Shown here: positions 16,455 through 24,315 of the stretch, in pieces | Layout: each line of letters begins with the position of its first letter | Numbering within the stretch: the stretch's first letter is position 1 | Assembly: GCF_005843925.1 (NCBI RefSeq) | Contig: NZ_VCBC01000022.1 | Coordinates: forward strand, 1 to 40,535 | Length of the DNA stretch: 40,535 nt | Direction of reading: 5' to 3' | DNA from: Thalassotalea litorea | GTDB taxonomy: Bacteria; Pseudomonadota; Gammaproteobacteria; Enterobacterales; Alteromonadaceae | The notes under the pieces: model-generated | Database searches by the model: none | Told to the model about the DNA's origin: nothing | What the model saw: only the letters and a program-made list of their open reading frames with translations | Translations under genes and position numbers: made by a program

Positions 16455-16988
16455 CTACTTCTTCTTAGCTTCTTTACGACGTACCACTTCATCGCTATAA
16501 CGAATACCTTTGCCTTTATAAGGCTCTGGTTTACGGTATGCGCGAATATTGGCAGCCACCTGACCTATCAACTGCTTATCAGAACCTTTCAGTACGATTT
16601 CAGTTTGACTAGGAGTTTCAACGGTAATTCCAGCTGGAATTGCGTGTTCAACTGGGTGAGAAAAACCTAAAGAAAGGTTTAAGTTCTTACCTGCAGCTTT
16701 TGCACGATAACCAACACCGTTTAGAATTAAACGCTTTTCAAAACCAGTACTTACACCAATAACCATGTTGTTGATTAGTGAACGAGCAGTACCAGCTTGT
16801 GCCCAGGCGCCTTTTACGTCGTTAGCTATGTTAGTAATGATGCTGTTTTCTTCTTGAGAAACAGCAACGTCACTATGGATAGTACGAGTAAGTTCGCCAA
16901 CAGGGCCTTTAACTGTGATGTCTTGACCAGATAACGTAACAGTAACGCCAGCAGGTAGATTCACAGGTGCTTTTGCAACACGAGACAT
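16455..16988 (-). CDS. rplF: 50S ribosomal protein L6
   Basis: A 177-residue L6, same length as E. coli. It has two repeated alpha/beta domains, with the RNA-binding signature PEPYKGKGIRYSDEVVRRKEAKKK at the C-terminus. L6 lies near the factor-binding site of the large subunit. It starts 11 nt after rpsH and ends 9 nt before rplR. Confidence 0.98.
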   Translation of the reverse strand: MSRVAKAPVNLPAGVTVTLSGQDITVKGPVGELTRTIHSDVAVSQEENSIITNIANDVKGAWAQAGTARSLINNMVIGVSTGFEKRLILNGVGYRAKAAGKNLNLSLGFSHPVEHAIPAGITVETPSQTEIVLKGSDKQLIGQVAANIRAYRKPEPYKGKGIRYSDEVVRRKEAKKK

Positions 16989-16999
16989 ATTTCTGCTCC

Positions 17000-17389
17000 T
17001 TACGCTACGATACCGATGATTTCGCCACCAAGACCCGCATTGCGAGCGGCGCGGTCAGTCATCAAACCTTTTGAAGTAGAAACAATAGCAATACCTAGAC
17101 CAGCTAGTACTTGCGGAAGCTCATCACGACCTTTGTAGACACGTAGACCAGGACGAGAAACACGCTTAATTGTTTCGATTACTTCTTTACCTTCGAAATA
17201 TTTCAAAGTGACTTCTAACTGAGGCTTAGCTTCAGTAGACACTTCAAAACCATTAATATAGCCTTCTTCTTTAAGCAAGTGAGCAATTGCTACTTTTAGC
17301 TTGGAAGACGGCATAGTTACTGCAACTTTGGTTGCAGATTGACCGTTACGGATGCGTGTAAACATATCCGCGATAGGATCAGTCATCAT
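17000..17389 (-). CDS. rpsH: 30S ribosomal protein S8
   Basis: An S8 of 129 residues (E. coli 130), with N-terminal DPIADMFTRIRNGQ and the 16S-binding C-terminal segment IVSTSKGLMTDRAARNAGLGGEII. S8 binds the central domain of 16S rRNA. In E. coli it also represses the spc operon by binding mRNA near rplE; the same may hold here. Two adjacent ATG codons (17389 and 17386) follow a GGAG box by 9-12 nt, so the exact start may be one codon later. Confidence 0.97.
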   Translation of the reverse strand: MMTDPIADMFTRIRNGQSATKVAVTMPSSKLKVAIAHLLKEEGYINGFEVSTEAKPQLEVTLKYFEGKEVIETIKRVSRPGLRVYKGRDELPQVLAGLGIAIVSTSKGLMTDRAARNAGLGGEIIGIVA

Positions 17390-17403
17390 AATCGCTTACT
17401 CCC

Positions 17404-17709
17404 TTACCAACTTGCTTTCTTAAGACCAGGTACTTCACCGCGCATAGTTGCTTCACGAAGCTTGATACGGCTTAAGCCGAACTTACGTAAATAACCATGT
17501 GGACGACCAGTAATTGCACAACGGTTACGTTGGCGACTGCTGCTCGAATCACGAGGTAAAGCTTGTAGTTTTAGTACTGCATCCCAACGCTCTTCTTCCG
17601 AAGAGTTTACGCTAGAGATGATCTCTTTTAGTTCGCGACGCTTTTCAGCGTGTTTCGCGACTAATTTCGCACGTTTTTCTTCACGTGCTTTCATAGATGA
17701 TTTAGCCAT
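17404..17709 (-). CDS. rpsN: 30S ribosomal protein S14
   Basis: A 101-residue S14 of the long, zinc-free (C-) type, equal in length to E. coli. It shows LPRDSSSSRQRNRCAITGRPHGYLRKFGLSRIKLRE near the C-terminus, where the zinc-binding cysteines of the short form are missing. It is part of the 30S head and lies 11 nt after rplE. Confidence 0.97.
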   Translation of the reverse strand: MAKSSMKAREEKRAKLVAKHAEKRRELKEIISSVNSSEEERWDAVLKLQALPRDSSSSRQRNRCAITGRPHGYLRKFGLSRIKLREATMRGEVPGLKKASW

Positions 17710-17720
17710 AACTCTACACC

Positions 17721-18260
17721 TTATTTCTTAAACGGGAAGTTAAAGGCAGTCAGCAAAGCACGACCTTCCGCATCAGACTTCGCAGTGGTAGTGATAGTAA
17801 TATCCATACCGCGAATCTTATCGACTTTATCGTAGTCGATTTCAGGAAATATGATTTGCTCACGCACGCCCATGCTGTAATTTCCACGGCCATCGAACGA
17901 TTTAGGGTTCAAGCCACGGAAGTCACGGATACGAGGAACTGAGATTGAAATTAAACGCTCAAAGAAGTCCCACATGCGTTCACCGCGTAGAGTTACTTTT
18001 GCACCAATAGGGTAGCCTTCACGGATTTTAAAACCAGCAACAGATTTGCGAGCTTTAGTTACCATAGGCTTCTGACCTGAGATTGCAGCAAGATCATTGG
18101 TTGCGTTATCTAATACTTTCTTATCAGAAATCGCTTCACCAACACCCATATTAAGGGTGATCTTTTCAATCCGAGGGACTTGCATGACACTTTTGTATCC
18201 GAACTCTTTGGTCAGTTCAGCAACAACTGTATCTTTGTATAAATCATGCAGTTTCGCCAT
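17721..18260 (-). CDS. rplE: 50S ribosomal protein L5
   Basis: A 179-residue L5, same length as E. coli, a 5S rRNA-binding protein that contacts P-site tRNA. Recognisable segments are EKITLNMGVGEAISDKK, GQKPMVTKARKSVAGFKIREG and MGVREQIIFPEIDYDKV. In E. coli the S8 operator lies at the start of rplE; the 13-nt rplX-rplE junction here (18261-18273) is the equivalent place to look. Confidence 0.98.
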   Translation of the reverse strand: MAKLHDLYKDTVVAELTKEFGYKSVMQVPRIEKITLNMGVGEAISDKKVLDNATNDLAAISGQKPMVTKARKSVAGFKIREGYPIGAKVTLRGERMWDFFERLISISVPRIRDFRGLNPKSFDGRGNYSMGVREQIIFPEIDYDKVDKIRGMDITITTTAKSDAEGRALLTAFNFPFKK

Positions 18261-18273
18261 CGTTTACTCCAAA

Positions 18274-18588
18274 TTAAACTAATTCGTTATTAGACTTGAA
18301 GAAGCGGACTTTCTTGCCATCTTCAACTCTAAAACCAACACGATCTGCCTTGCCAGAAGCAGGGTTTTTGATCGCGACGTTAGATACGTCGATAGCAGCT
18401 TCTTTTTCAATGATGCCACCAGCTTGCTGTAACTGAGGTACAGGCTTTTGGTGTTTCTTGACTAAGTTGATGCCTTCAACGAAAACTTTTCCTTCAGCTG
18501 CAAGAACTTTAGTGACTTTGCCACTTTTGCCCTTATCTTTACCAGCTAGGATTACTACTTCGTCATTCTGACGAATTTTAGAGGCCAT
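18274..18588 (-). CDS. rplX: 50S ribosomal protein L24
   Basis: A 104-residue L24, same length as E. coli. It has an N-terminal KOW motif (DEVVILAGKDKGKSGKVTKV) and is an assembly-initiator protein for the large subunit. It lies 11 nt after rplN and 13 nt before rplE in the spc operon. Confidence 0.98.
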   Translation of the reverse strand: MASKIRQNDEVVILAGKDKGKSGKVTKVLAAEGKVFVEGINLVKKHQKPVPQLQQAGGIIEKEAAIDVSNVAIKNPASGKADRVGFRVEDGKKVRFFKSNNELV

Positions 18589-18599
18589 TATAAGACTCC

Positions 18600-18968
18600 T
18601 TAAAGTACTTCTGGTGCTAATGATACGATCTTCATGAACTTTTCAGTTCGCAATTCACGTGTCACTGGCCCGAAAATACGAGTACCGATTGGCTGTAAAT
18701 TTGCATTAAGCATTACAGCCGCGTTGCCATCGAAACGAATGGCTGAGCCATCCTGACGACGAACGCCCTTTCTAGTGCGCACCACTACAGCATTCAGGAC
18801 ATCACCTTTCTTCACTTTACCGCGAGGAATCGCTTCTTTTACAGAAACTTTAATGATGTCACCGATGCCAGCATAGCGACGGTGCGAGCCACCTAGAACC
18901 TTTATACATTGCACGCGTCGAGCGCCGCTGTTATCAGCAACGTCTAGCTGTGATTGCATTTGGATCAT
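18600..18968 (-). CDS. rplN: 50S ribosomal protein L14
   Basis: A 122-residue L14 (E. coli 123) at the inter-subunit face. I start at the ATG at 18968 (MIQMQSQLDVADNSGARR), with GGAG 8 nt upstream; the frame is open 18 codons further, but those residues are not part of the family. Conserved stretches include GSHRRYAGIGDIIKVSVKEA and RIFGPVTRELR. It is the first gene of the spc operon, separated from rpsQ by 714 bp and preceded by its own -10 element. Confidence 0.97.
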   Translation of the reverse strand: MIQMQSQLDVADNSGARRVQCIKVLGGSHRRYAGIGDIIKVSVKEAIPRGKVKKGDVLNAVVVRTRKGVRRQDGSAIRFDGNAAVMLNANLQPIGTRIFGPVTRELRTEKFMKIVSLAPEVL

Positions 18969-19070
18969 TTTATGTGCTCCGCTGTTGTTAAAATTCAAGG
19001 CTATTAAAAAATAACCCATCACTGCCTTATACCGCTGTCCAAGTCGAGACCGGGAATCAACGGGCGCGAG

Positions 19071-19079
19071 ATTATAACA
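19071..19079 (-). promoter_or_regulatory. spc operon promoter (extended -10)
   Basis: On the minus strand TGTTATAAT gives a perfect TATAAT (19071-19076) with an upstream TGn extension. The start site would be near 19064, leaving a leader of about 95 nt before rplN. The -35 region is poor, as usual for extended -10 promoters. It matches the place of the known spc promoter in other gammaproteobacteria. Confidence 0.65.
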
Positions 19080-19513
19080 CTAGATAACGAAAAGTGGTAC
19101 TTTATTTAAGCAAAAAAACAAGTCTAACAACACTACCCTAGAAGCAGGTAACAATCATTATTGTTAACTATCAGAAAAATAACAAAATAAACCTGATAAT
19201 TTGATTGCAATTTATTACCAAAAGATGACGATTAGGTCATTCGAGCGTGGCGATTCTGCAATCAATAAATGTCTAAAAATTAGTAAACCATCGAGTGTTA
19301 ATAAAATCACATTTCATTAATCCATATATTGTACCGTTTAGACGTAAAACAAGCAGGTGATGTTACAAAACGGTTACTTGCAGGAAGGGTAAATAGGTGT
19401 AACGACAAAAGAATGAGAAAAGGAGTTAGTAAAAGGAATCTACTGAAGGGGTTCGTTGGGAGTGTATTATTGATTAACCTTGGTAGATAAGTACTCAGAA
19501 GACCCTCTCTGAA
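19080..19513. other. Long spacer between the S10 and spc operons
   Basis: About 430 bp, AT-rich, with no open frame that I can support on either strand, and no tRNA or recognised RNA. In most gammaproteobacteria rplN follows rpsQ closely or after a modest spacer. The strand-neutral composition and nearby tandem and dispersed repeats suggest expansion by repeat insertion. Confidence 0.5.
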
Positions 19514-19548
19514 ACCAGAGACCAGGGACCAGAGACCAGAGACCAGAG
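19514..19548. repeat. ACCAGAG heptamer tandem repeat
   Basis: Five consecutive 7-nt units: ACCAGAG, ACCAGGG, then ACCAGAG three times. The flanks CTCTCTG (19505-19511) and CAGAGAG (around 19544-19550) are inverted, so the array can fold back. It lies in the spacer between rpsQ and rplN. Confidence 0.85.
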
Positions 19549-19587
19549 AGCTTAAACCTGAAACCGATTATCACATCCATATATATG

Positions 19588-19638
19588 CCCTAATCGCTCC
19601 TGCTAACCGGGCATACTTACATCCCTGTAATAAAAAAA
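19588..19638 (-). repeat. Terminator-associated repeat, copy 1 (rpsQ)
   Basis: A 51-nt block running on the plus strand from CCCTAATCG through ACCGGGCATACTT to the A-tract of the rpsQ terminator. It is alignable along its whole length with 40337-40388 beside tuf, with about eight substitutions and one gap. It includes the mini-hairpin TTACA-TCCC-TGTAA at 19617-19630. Confidence 0.75.
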
Positions 19639-19660
19639 CCCTGCCGAGGCAGGGTTTTTA
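19632..19660 (-). terminator. Intrinsic terminator of the S10 operon
   Basis: A stem of CCCTGCC (19639-19645) with GGCAGGG (19648-19654) and a 2-nt loop, extended by A-T pairs, and followed on the minus strand by seven T. It lies 22 nt beyond the rpsQ stop. It is nearly symmetrical and could act in both directions. Confidence 0.88.
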
Positions 19661-19682
19661 AAGGTAACAATTAAAGCTTAAA

Positions 19683-19931
19683 TTAAGCTTTAGTCACAAC
19701 GTCTACCAAAGTCCAAGATTTGCTCTTAGAAATTGGTGCACATTCGCGAATTGTTACTAAGTCACCTTCGTTACATACGTTCTCTTCATCATGCGCTTTC
19801 AACTTAGTTGAACGGATCATGAATTTACCGTAGATAGGGTGCTTAACACGACGCTCAATCAGGACAGTGATAGACTTATCCATTTTGTCACTGATGACGC
19901 GGCCTTGTAGAGTACGAATACTTTCGCTCAT
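19683..19931 (-). CDS. rpsQ: 30S ribosomal protein S17
   Basis: An 82-residue S17 (E. coli 84), an OB-fold 16S-binding protein. The N-terminus (IRTLQGRVISDKMDKSITVLIERR) and the ECAPISKSKSWTLVDVV C-terminus are typical. Its start codon overlaps the rpmC stop by 1 nt. It is the last gene of the S10 operon and is followed by a strong terminator. Confidence 0.97.
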   Translation of the reverse strand: MSESIRTLQGRVISDKMDKSITVLIERRVKHPIYGKFMIRSTKLKAHDEENVCNEGDLVTIRECAPISKSKSWTLVDVVTKA

Positions 19932-20122
19932 TATGATCCTGCCTTCTGTGAAATGATAGTCTTAACACGTGCGATATCGCGACGTACATTACGTAGCAAA
20001 TGAGTTTGAGCCAGCTGACCTGTGCTTGCTTGCATGCGATAGTTAAACTGTTCGCGCAACAAGCTTAGTAATTCAACATTAAGCTCTTCAATGCTTTTGT
20101 CTTTAAGTTCGCTAGCTTTCAT
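19931..20122 (-). CDS. rpmC: 50S ribosomal protein L29
   Basis: A 63-residue L29, same length as E. coli, a two-helix protein beside the exit tunnel where SRP and trigger factor dock. The N-terminus MKASELKDKSIEELNVELLSLL and the basic LLRNVRRDIARVKTII segment are clear. It overlaps both rplP and rpsQ by one base, indicating coupled translation. Confidence 0.97.
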   Translation of the reverse strand: MKASELKDKSIEELNVELLSLLREQFNYRMQASTGQLAQTHLLRNVRRDIARVKTIISQKAGS

Positions 20123-20535
20123 TACATTACCGTCCGAGTTACGAAAGTTGTTTTGAACGGAAGTTTAGCAGCTGCAAGAGCAAATGCTTCGCGCGCTAAT
20201 TCTTCTGAAACACCTTCCATTTCATAAAGAACACGACCTGGTTGAATTTGGCAAACCCAATATTCAACACTACCTTTACCTTTACCCATACGAACCTCTA
20301 GAGGTTTTTTGGTAATAGGCTTGTCAGGGAAAACTCGAATCCAAATTTTACCTTGACGTTTGACGTGACGCGTCATAGCACGACGAGCCGCTTCGATTTG
20401 GCGAGCAGTCATACGACCACGAGCTACCGATTTCAAACCATAAGTACCGAAGCTAACTGTGTTACCAGTGTCTGCAAGACCACGGTTACGCAGCTTAAAT
20501 TGCTTACGGAATTTAGTACGTTTTGGTTGTAACAT
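20122..20535 (-). CDS. rplP: 50S ribosomal protein L16
   Basis: A 137-residue L16 (E. coli 136) near the A site. Recognisable are MLQPKRTKFRKQFKLRNRG, ARQIEAARRAMTRHVKRQGKIWIRVFPDKP and the glycine-rich GKGKGSVEYWVCQIQPGRVLYE. It lies 11 nt after rpsC and shares one base with rpmC. Confidence 0.98.
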   Translation of the reverse strand: MLQPKRTKFRKQFKLRNRGLADTGNTVSFGTYGLKSVARGRMTARQIEAARRAMTRHVKRQGKIWIRVFPDKPITKKPLEVRMGKGKGSVEYWVCQIQPGRVLYEMEGVSEELAREAFALAAAKLPFKTTFVTRTVM

Positions 20536-20546
20536 TACTGATTCCC

Positions 20547-21242
20547 CTACTTACTGCCTTTGCCTTTGCCTTTTCTTTTAGGCTTGGCTGGTGCTTCTAC
20601 CTGAGTAGGCATACCACCAATAACTTCACCTTTAAAGATCCAGACTTTAACACCGATAATACCGTAAGTGGTATTCGCTTCAGCCGTTGCATAATCGATA
20701 TCAGCACGTAATGTGTGAAGTGGTACACGACCTTCACGATACCATTCAGAACGAGCAATTTCTGCACCGCCTAAACGACCGCTAACTTCAACTTTGATAC
20801 CTTTAGCACCTAGACGCATAGCATTCTGAACCGCGCGCTTCATCGCACGACGGAACATAACACGACGCTCTAGTTGGCTTGTGATACTTTCAGCAACTAG
20901 TGCTGCATCAGTTTCAGGCTTACGAACTTCAGCAATGTTGATTTGAGCTGGAACGCCGGCAATTTGAGAAACTTTCTTACGTAATTTCTCAACGTCTTCG
21001 CCTTTCTTACCAATAACAACACCTGGACGGGCTGTATGGATAGTTACGCGAATCGACTTAGCTGGACGCTCAATGACGATTTTTGATAAAGAAGCACGCT
21101 TCAATTCTTTAGTAAGATAAGCACGAACTTCGTGATCACCTTTCAAATTGCTGGCGTATTCTTTGCTGCTTGCAAACCAAGTAGACGCAAAAGGTTTCGT
21201 GATACCTAATCGAATACCGGTAGGATGTACTTTTTGACCCAT
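20547..21242 (-). CDS. rpsC: 30S ribosomal protein S3
   Basis: A 231-residue S3 (E. coli 233) with an N-terminal KH domain (about 40-108, containing VIGKKGEDVEKLRKKV) and the C-terminal S3 domain. The tail is rich in K and G (KPKRKGKGKGSK). S3 lines the mRNA entry tunnel and contributes to helicase activity with S4 and S5. It lies 12 nt after rplV. Confidence 0.98.
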   Translation of the reverse strand: MGQKVHPTGIRLGITKPFASTWFASSKEYASNLKGDHEVRAYLTKELKRASLSKIVIERPAKSIRVTIHTARPGVVIGKKGEDVEKLRKKVSQIAGVPAQINIAEVRKPETDAALVAESITSQLERRVMFRRAMKRAVQNAMRLGAKGIKVEVSGRLGGAEIARSEWYREGRVPLHTLRADIDYATAEANTTYGIIGVKVWIFKGEVIGGMPTQVEAPAKPKRKGKGKGSK

Positions 21243-21254
21243 ACTAATACTCTC

Positions 21255-21587
21255 CTAGTTATCAGATACAACCACAGTAATGTGGCTAGTACGCTTCAGG
21301 ATACGATCCGCGCGACCTTTCGCACGAGGCTTAATACGTTTCATTGTCGGACCATCGTCAACCATAATGGTTTTAACGAATAGTTCATCAATGTCTGCAC
21401 CTTCGTTGTGTTCAGCGTTAGCGATAGCCGAATCAAGTACTTTCTTAACTAAAACTGCAGCAGATTTGTTGCTGTAGTTTAAGATTTCAAGTGCTTTCTC
21501 AACTTGCAAACCGCGGATTTGGTCAACGACCAAACGAGCTTTCTGAGCTGAACCACGGGCAAATTTATGTTTAGCAATAGCTTCCAT
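21255..21587 (-). CDS. rplV: 50S ribosomal protein L22
   Basis: A 110-residue L22, same length as E. coli. Its long beta-hairpin (MVDDGPTMKRIKPRAKGRADRILKR) lines the peptide exit tunnel; changes there can give macrolide resistance, and I see no obvious deletion. It lies 11 nt after rpsS and 12 nt before rpsC. Confidence 0.98.
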   Translation of the reverse strand: MEAIAKHKFARGSAQKARLVVDQIRGLQVEKALEILNYSNKSAAVLVKKVLDSAIANAEHNEGADIDELFVKTIMVDDGPTMKRIKPRAKGRADRILKRTSHITVVVSDN

Positions 21588-21598
21588 TTAATTTCCCC

Positions 21599-21877
21599 TT
21601 ATCTTTTCTTCGCTTTCTTATCGGCAGCGTGACCGCGATAAGTACGAGTTGGTGCAAATTCACCCAGTTTGTGACCAATCATTTCATCGGTAACAAACAC
21701 AGGAACGTGTTGACGGCCATTATGGACAGCGATGGTCAATCCGATCATGTTTGGAATGATCATTGAACGACGGGACCAAGTCTTAATTGGTTTTTTATTC
21801 CCGCTTTCCAAAGCTTTCTCTACCTTCGTCAACAAGTGCAGGTCAATAAAAGGACCTTTCTTGAGAGAACGTGGCAT
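21599..21877 (-). CDS. rpsS: 30S ribosomal protein S19
   Basis: A 92-residue S19, same length as E. coli, in the 30S head beside S13. The N-terminus MPRSLKKGPFIDLHLLTKVE and the motif GEFAPTRTYRGH are diagnostic. It lies 18 nt after rplB. Confidence 0.98.
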   Translation of the reverse strand: MPRSLKKGPFIDLHLLTKVEKALESGNKKPIKTWSRRSMIIPNMIGLTIAVHNGRQHVPVFVTDEMIGHKLGEFAPTRTYRGHAADKKAKKR

Positions 21878-21895
21878 GGTAATTCCTCTTTAAAT

Positions 21896-22720
21896 TTACT
21901 TAGTACGACGACGGACAATAAACTTGTCAGTGCGCTTGTTTTTACGGGTTTTGTAACCTTTAGTAGGTACACCCCATGGCGATACTGGGTGACGGCCACC
22001 TGAAGTTTTACCTTCACCACCACCGTGCGGGTGATCAACCGGGTTCATGGCAACACCACGAACAGTTGGGCGAACACCGCGCCAGCGTGAAGCACCTGCT
22101 TTACCTAAAGAGCGAAGCATGTGTTCAGCGTTACCAATTTCACCAAGAGTCGCACGACAGTCCGCTTCAACTTTACGCATTTCGCCAGAGCGAAGACGTA
22201 GAGTTACATAAGCGCCGTCTTTAGCAACTAATTGTGCATAGGTACCAGCAGCACGTGCGATTTGAGCACCTTTACCAGGCTTAAGCTCGATCGCATGAAT
22301 TACACTACCTAGTGGTACATTGCGAAGTGGCAATGTGTTACCAGCAGCAATCGGTGCATCAACACCAGACTGAATAGAATCACCAGCCTTTAGGCCTTTT
22401 GGAGCCAAGATGTATTTACGCTCACCATCTGCATAAAGTACAAGTGCAATGTTTGCACTACGGTTTGGATCATATTCCAAACGCTCTACTTTCGCAGGGA
22501 TACCGTCTTTATTACGTTTAAAGTCGATTAGACGATAGTGATGCTTGTGACCACCACCAACGTGACGAACTGTAATACGACCAGTATTATTACGACCACC
22601 AGACTTAGAGTTTTTCTCTAACAATGGAGCGTAAGGCTTGCCTTTGTACAGATCCGGGTTTACCACTTTAACGACGTGGCGACGACCCGGAGAAGTAGGC
22701 TTACATTTAACAATAGCCAT
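21896..22720 (-). CDS. rplB: 50S ribosomal protein L2
   Basis: A 274-residue L2 (E. coli 273), one of the largest and most conserved 50S proteins, required for subunit association and peptidyl transfer. It shows the SGGRNNTGRITVRHVGGGHK segment, and the conserved MNPVDHPHGGGEGKTSGGRHPVSPWG region contains the histidine equivalent to E. coli H229. It lies 17 nt after rplW in the S10 operon. Confidence 0.98.
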   Translation of the reverse strand: MAIVKCKPTSPGRRHVVKVVNPDLYKGKPYAPLLEKNSKSGGRNNTGRITVRHVGGGHKHHYRLIDFKRNKDGIPAKVERLEYDPNRSANIALVLYADGERKYILAPKGLKAGDSIQSGVDAPIAAGNTLPLRNVPLGSVIHAIELKPGKGAQIARAAGTYAQLVAKDGAYVTLRLRSGEMRKVEADCRATLGEIGNAEHMLRSLGKAGASRWRGVRPTVRGVAMNPVDHPHGGGEGKTSGGRHPVSPWGVPTKGYKTRKNKRTDKFIVRRRTK

Positions 22721-22737
22721 TTTAGTAACCTCTCCTA

Positions 22738-23040
22738 TTACTCTGCGCCGCCGACGAAGTCGATGTCGCTACCTTCTTTAAGAGTTACGTAAGCTTTTTT
22801 CCAATCGCTACGACGACCCATACGTACACCAGTACGTTTAGCCTTACCCTTAACATTTAGAGTGCGAACACCTGTCACTTCAACTTCGAAAAGTTTTTCA
22901 ACAGCCGCTTTGATTTCAGCTTTATTGGCATCCGTCGCTACTTTGAAAACAACAGTGTTGTTCGCTTCAGCAGACATGGTTGCTTTTTCAGAAATGTTTG
23001 GTGCCATTAACACCTTCAACAAACGTTCTTCGTTGATCAT
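22738..23040 (-). CDS. rplW: 50S ribosomal protein L23
   Basis: A 100-residue L23, same length as E. coli, at the tunnel exit where trigger factor binds. It shows LLKVLMAPNISEKATM and VKGKAKRTGVRMGRRSDWKKAYVTL. Its ATG overlaps the end of rplD by 4 nt, so the two are translationally coupled. Confidence 0.98.
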   Translation of the reverse strand: MINEERLLKVLMAPNISEKATMSAEANNTVVFKVATDANKAEIKAAVEKLFEVEVTGVRTLNVKGKAKRTGVRMGRRSDWKKAYVTLKEGSDIDFVGGAE

Positions 23041-23642
23041 GCTAACATCTCCTCAATTTGCTTAACTGCTTCCGCAGTTACCAATACTTTTTCGAAACCA
23101 ACCAGGCTAACAGGATCGATACCAGCTACGTCACGAACATCAACTTTGTACAAGTTGCGAGCAGATAAGAACAAGTTCTCATCAACTTCTGAAGTTACGA
23201 TTAATACGTCTTTTAACTCCAGATCTTTTAGCTTAGCTACCAATTCTTTAGTTTTTGGTGTTTCTACCGCAAAGTTGTTTACTACAACTAGACGCTCTTG
23301 ACGTACTAGTTCAGAAAGGATGCTTTTGATCGCACCACGATACATTTTACGGTTTACTTTTTGGCTGTGGTCTTGTGGCTTAGCAGCGAATGTTACGCCA
23401 CCAGTACGCCAGATTGGACCACGAGTAGTACCAGCACGTGCACGGCCAGTACCTTTTTGACGCCATGGCTTCTTGCCACCGCCGCTAACTTCTGAACGAG
23501 TCTTTTGAGCACGAGTACCTTGACGAGCACCTGCTGCATATGCAACAACTACCTGATGTACTAGAGCTTCATTAAACTCACGTCCAAAGGTTGCTTCGGA
23601 AACTTCAAGAGCGCCAGATGCGTCTTTTAATGCTAATTCCAT
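23037..23642 (-). CDS. rplD: 50S ribosomal protein L4
   Basis: A 201-residue L4, exactly the E. coli length when started at the ATG at 23642 (MELALKDASGAL); a GTG one codon upstream is less likely given GGAG 7 nt before the ATG. The extended loop that reaches the exit tunnel (KKPWRQKGTGRARAGTTRGPIWRTGG) is intact. In E. coli, L4 also represses its own S10 operon through the leader RNA, and a matching leader lies upstream of rpsJ here. Confidence 0.97.
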   Translation of the reverse strand: MELALKDASGALEVSEATFGREFNEALVHQVVVAYAAGARQGTRAQKTRSEVSGGGKKPWRQKGTGRARAGTTRGPIWRTGGVTFAAKPQDHSQKVNRKMYRGAIKSILSELVRQERLVVVNNFAVETPKTKELVAKLKDLELKDVLIVTSEVDENLFLSARNLYKVDVRDVAGIDPVSLVGFEKVLVTAEAVKQIEEMLA

Positions 23643-23660
23643 CACAAATCTCCTCAGACG

Positions 23661-24299
23661 TTAGGCTTTAACAGCTGGTTTAACGATCACGTTGCTGTTA
23701 GTAGCGCCAGGCACTGCACCTTTAATAAGAAGCAGATTGCGCTCAGCGTCAACGCGAACTAATTCAAGGTTCTGAGTAGTAACTTTCTCAGCACCCATGT
23801 GACCAGACATTTTTTTGCCTTTAAATACACGGCCTGGTGTTTGACACTGACCGATTGAACCGTTTGAACGGTGAGAGATAGAGTTACCGTGAGTAGCATC
23901 TTGCATGGAGAAATTCCAACGCTTAATACCACCTTGGAAACCTTTACCTTTCGAGGTACCAGTAACATCTACTAGTTTGGTTTCATTCAAAACATCAACA
24001 GTTAATTCACTGCCTGTTTCAACACCTTCACCTTCACCGTCTGCTAAACGGAATTCCCACAGACCACGGCCTGCTTCGACACCGGCTTTAGCAAAGTGAC
24101 CTGCTAACGGCTTGGTAACACGGTTAGCTTTCTTGCTACCAGTAGTTACCTGTAATGCGCGATAACCATCGTTTTCAAGAGTTTTTACTTGAGCAACGCG
24201 GTTCGCTTCAACTTCTACGACTGTAACTGGAATTGATACGCCATCTTCAGTGAAGATACGAGTCATTCCCACTTTACGTCCGACTAAACCAATAGTCAT
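23661..24299 (-). CDS. rplC: 50S ribosomal protein L3
   Basis: A 212-residue L3 (E. coli 209), an early assembly protein whose loop reaches the peptidyl transferase centre. I start at the ATG at 24299 (MTIGLVGRKVGMTRIF), with GGAG 8 nt upstream; the longer open frame overlaps rpsJ. The loop segment MQDATHGNSISHRSNGSIGQCQTPG contains the glutamine that is methylated by PrmB in E. coli. Confidence 0.97.
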   Translation of the reverse strand: MTIGLVGRKVGMTRIFTEDGVSIPVTVVEVEANRVAQVKTLENDGYRALQVTTGSKKANRVTKPLAGHFAKAGVEAGRGLWEFRLADGEGEGVETGSELTVDVLNETKLVDVTGTSKGKGFQGGIKRWNFSMQDATHGNSISHRSNGSIGQCQTPGRVFKGKKMSGHMGAEKVTTQNLELVRVDAERNLLLIKGAVPGATNSNVIVKPAVKA

Positions 24300-24315
24300 A
24301 GTCAAAACTCCTCTA

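Noticed and set aside
19514..19548. CRISPR-like short repeats
   Set aside because: The units are 7 nt, directly abutting, with no spacers and no cas genes.
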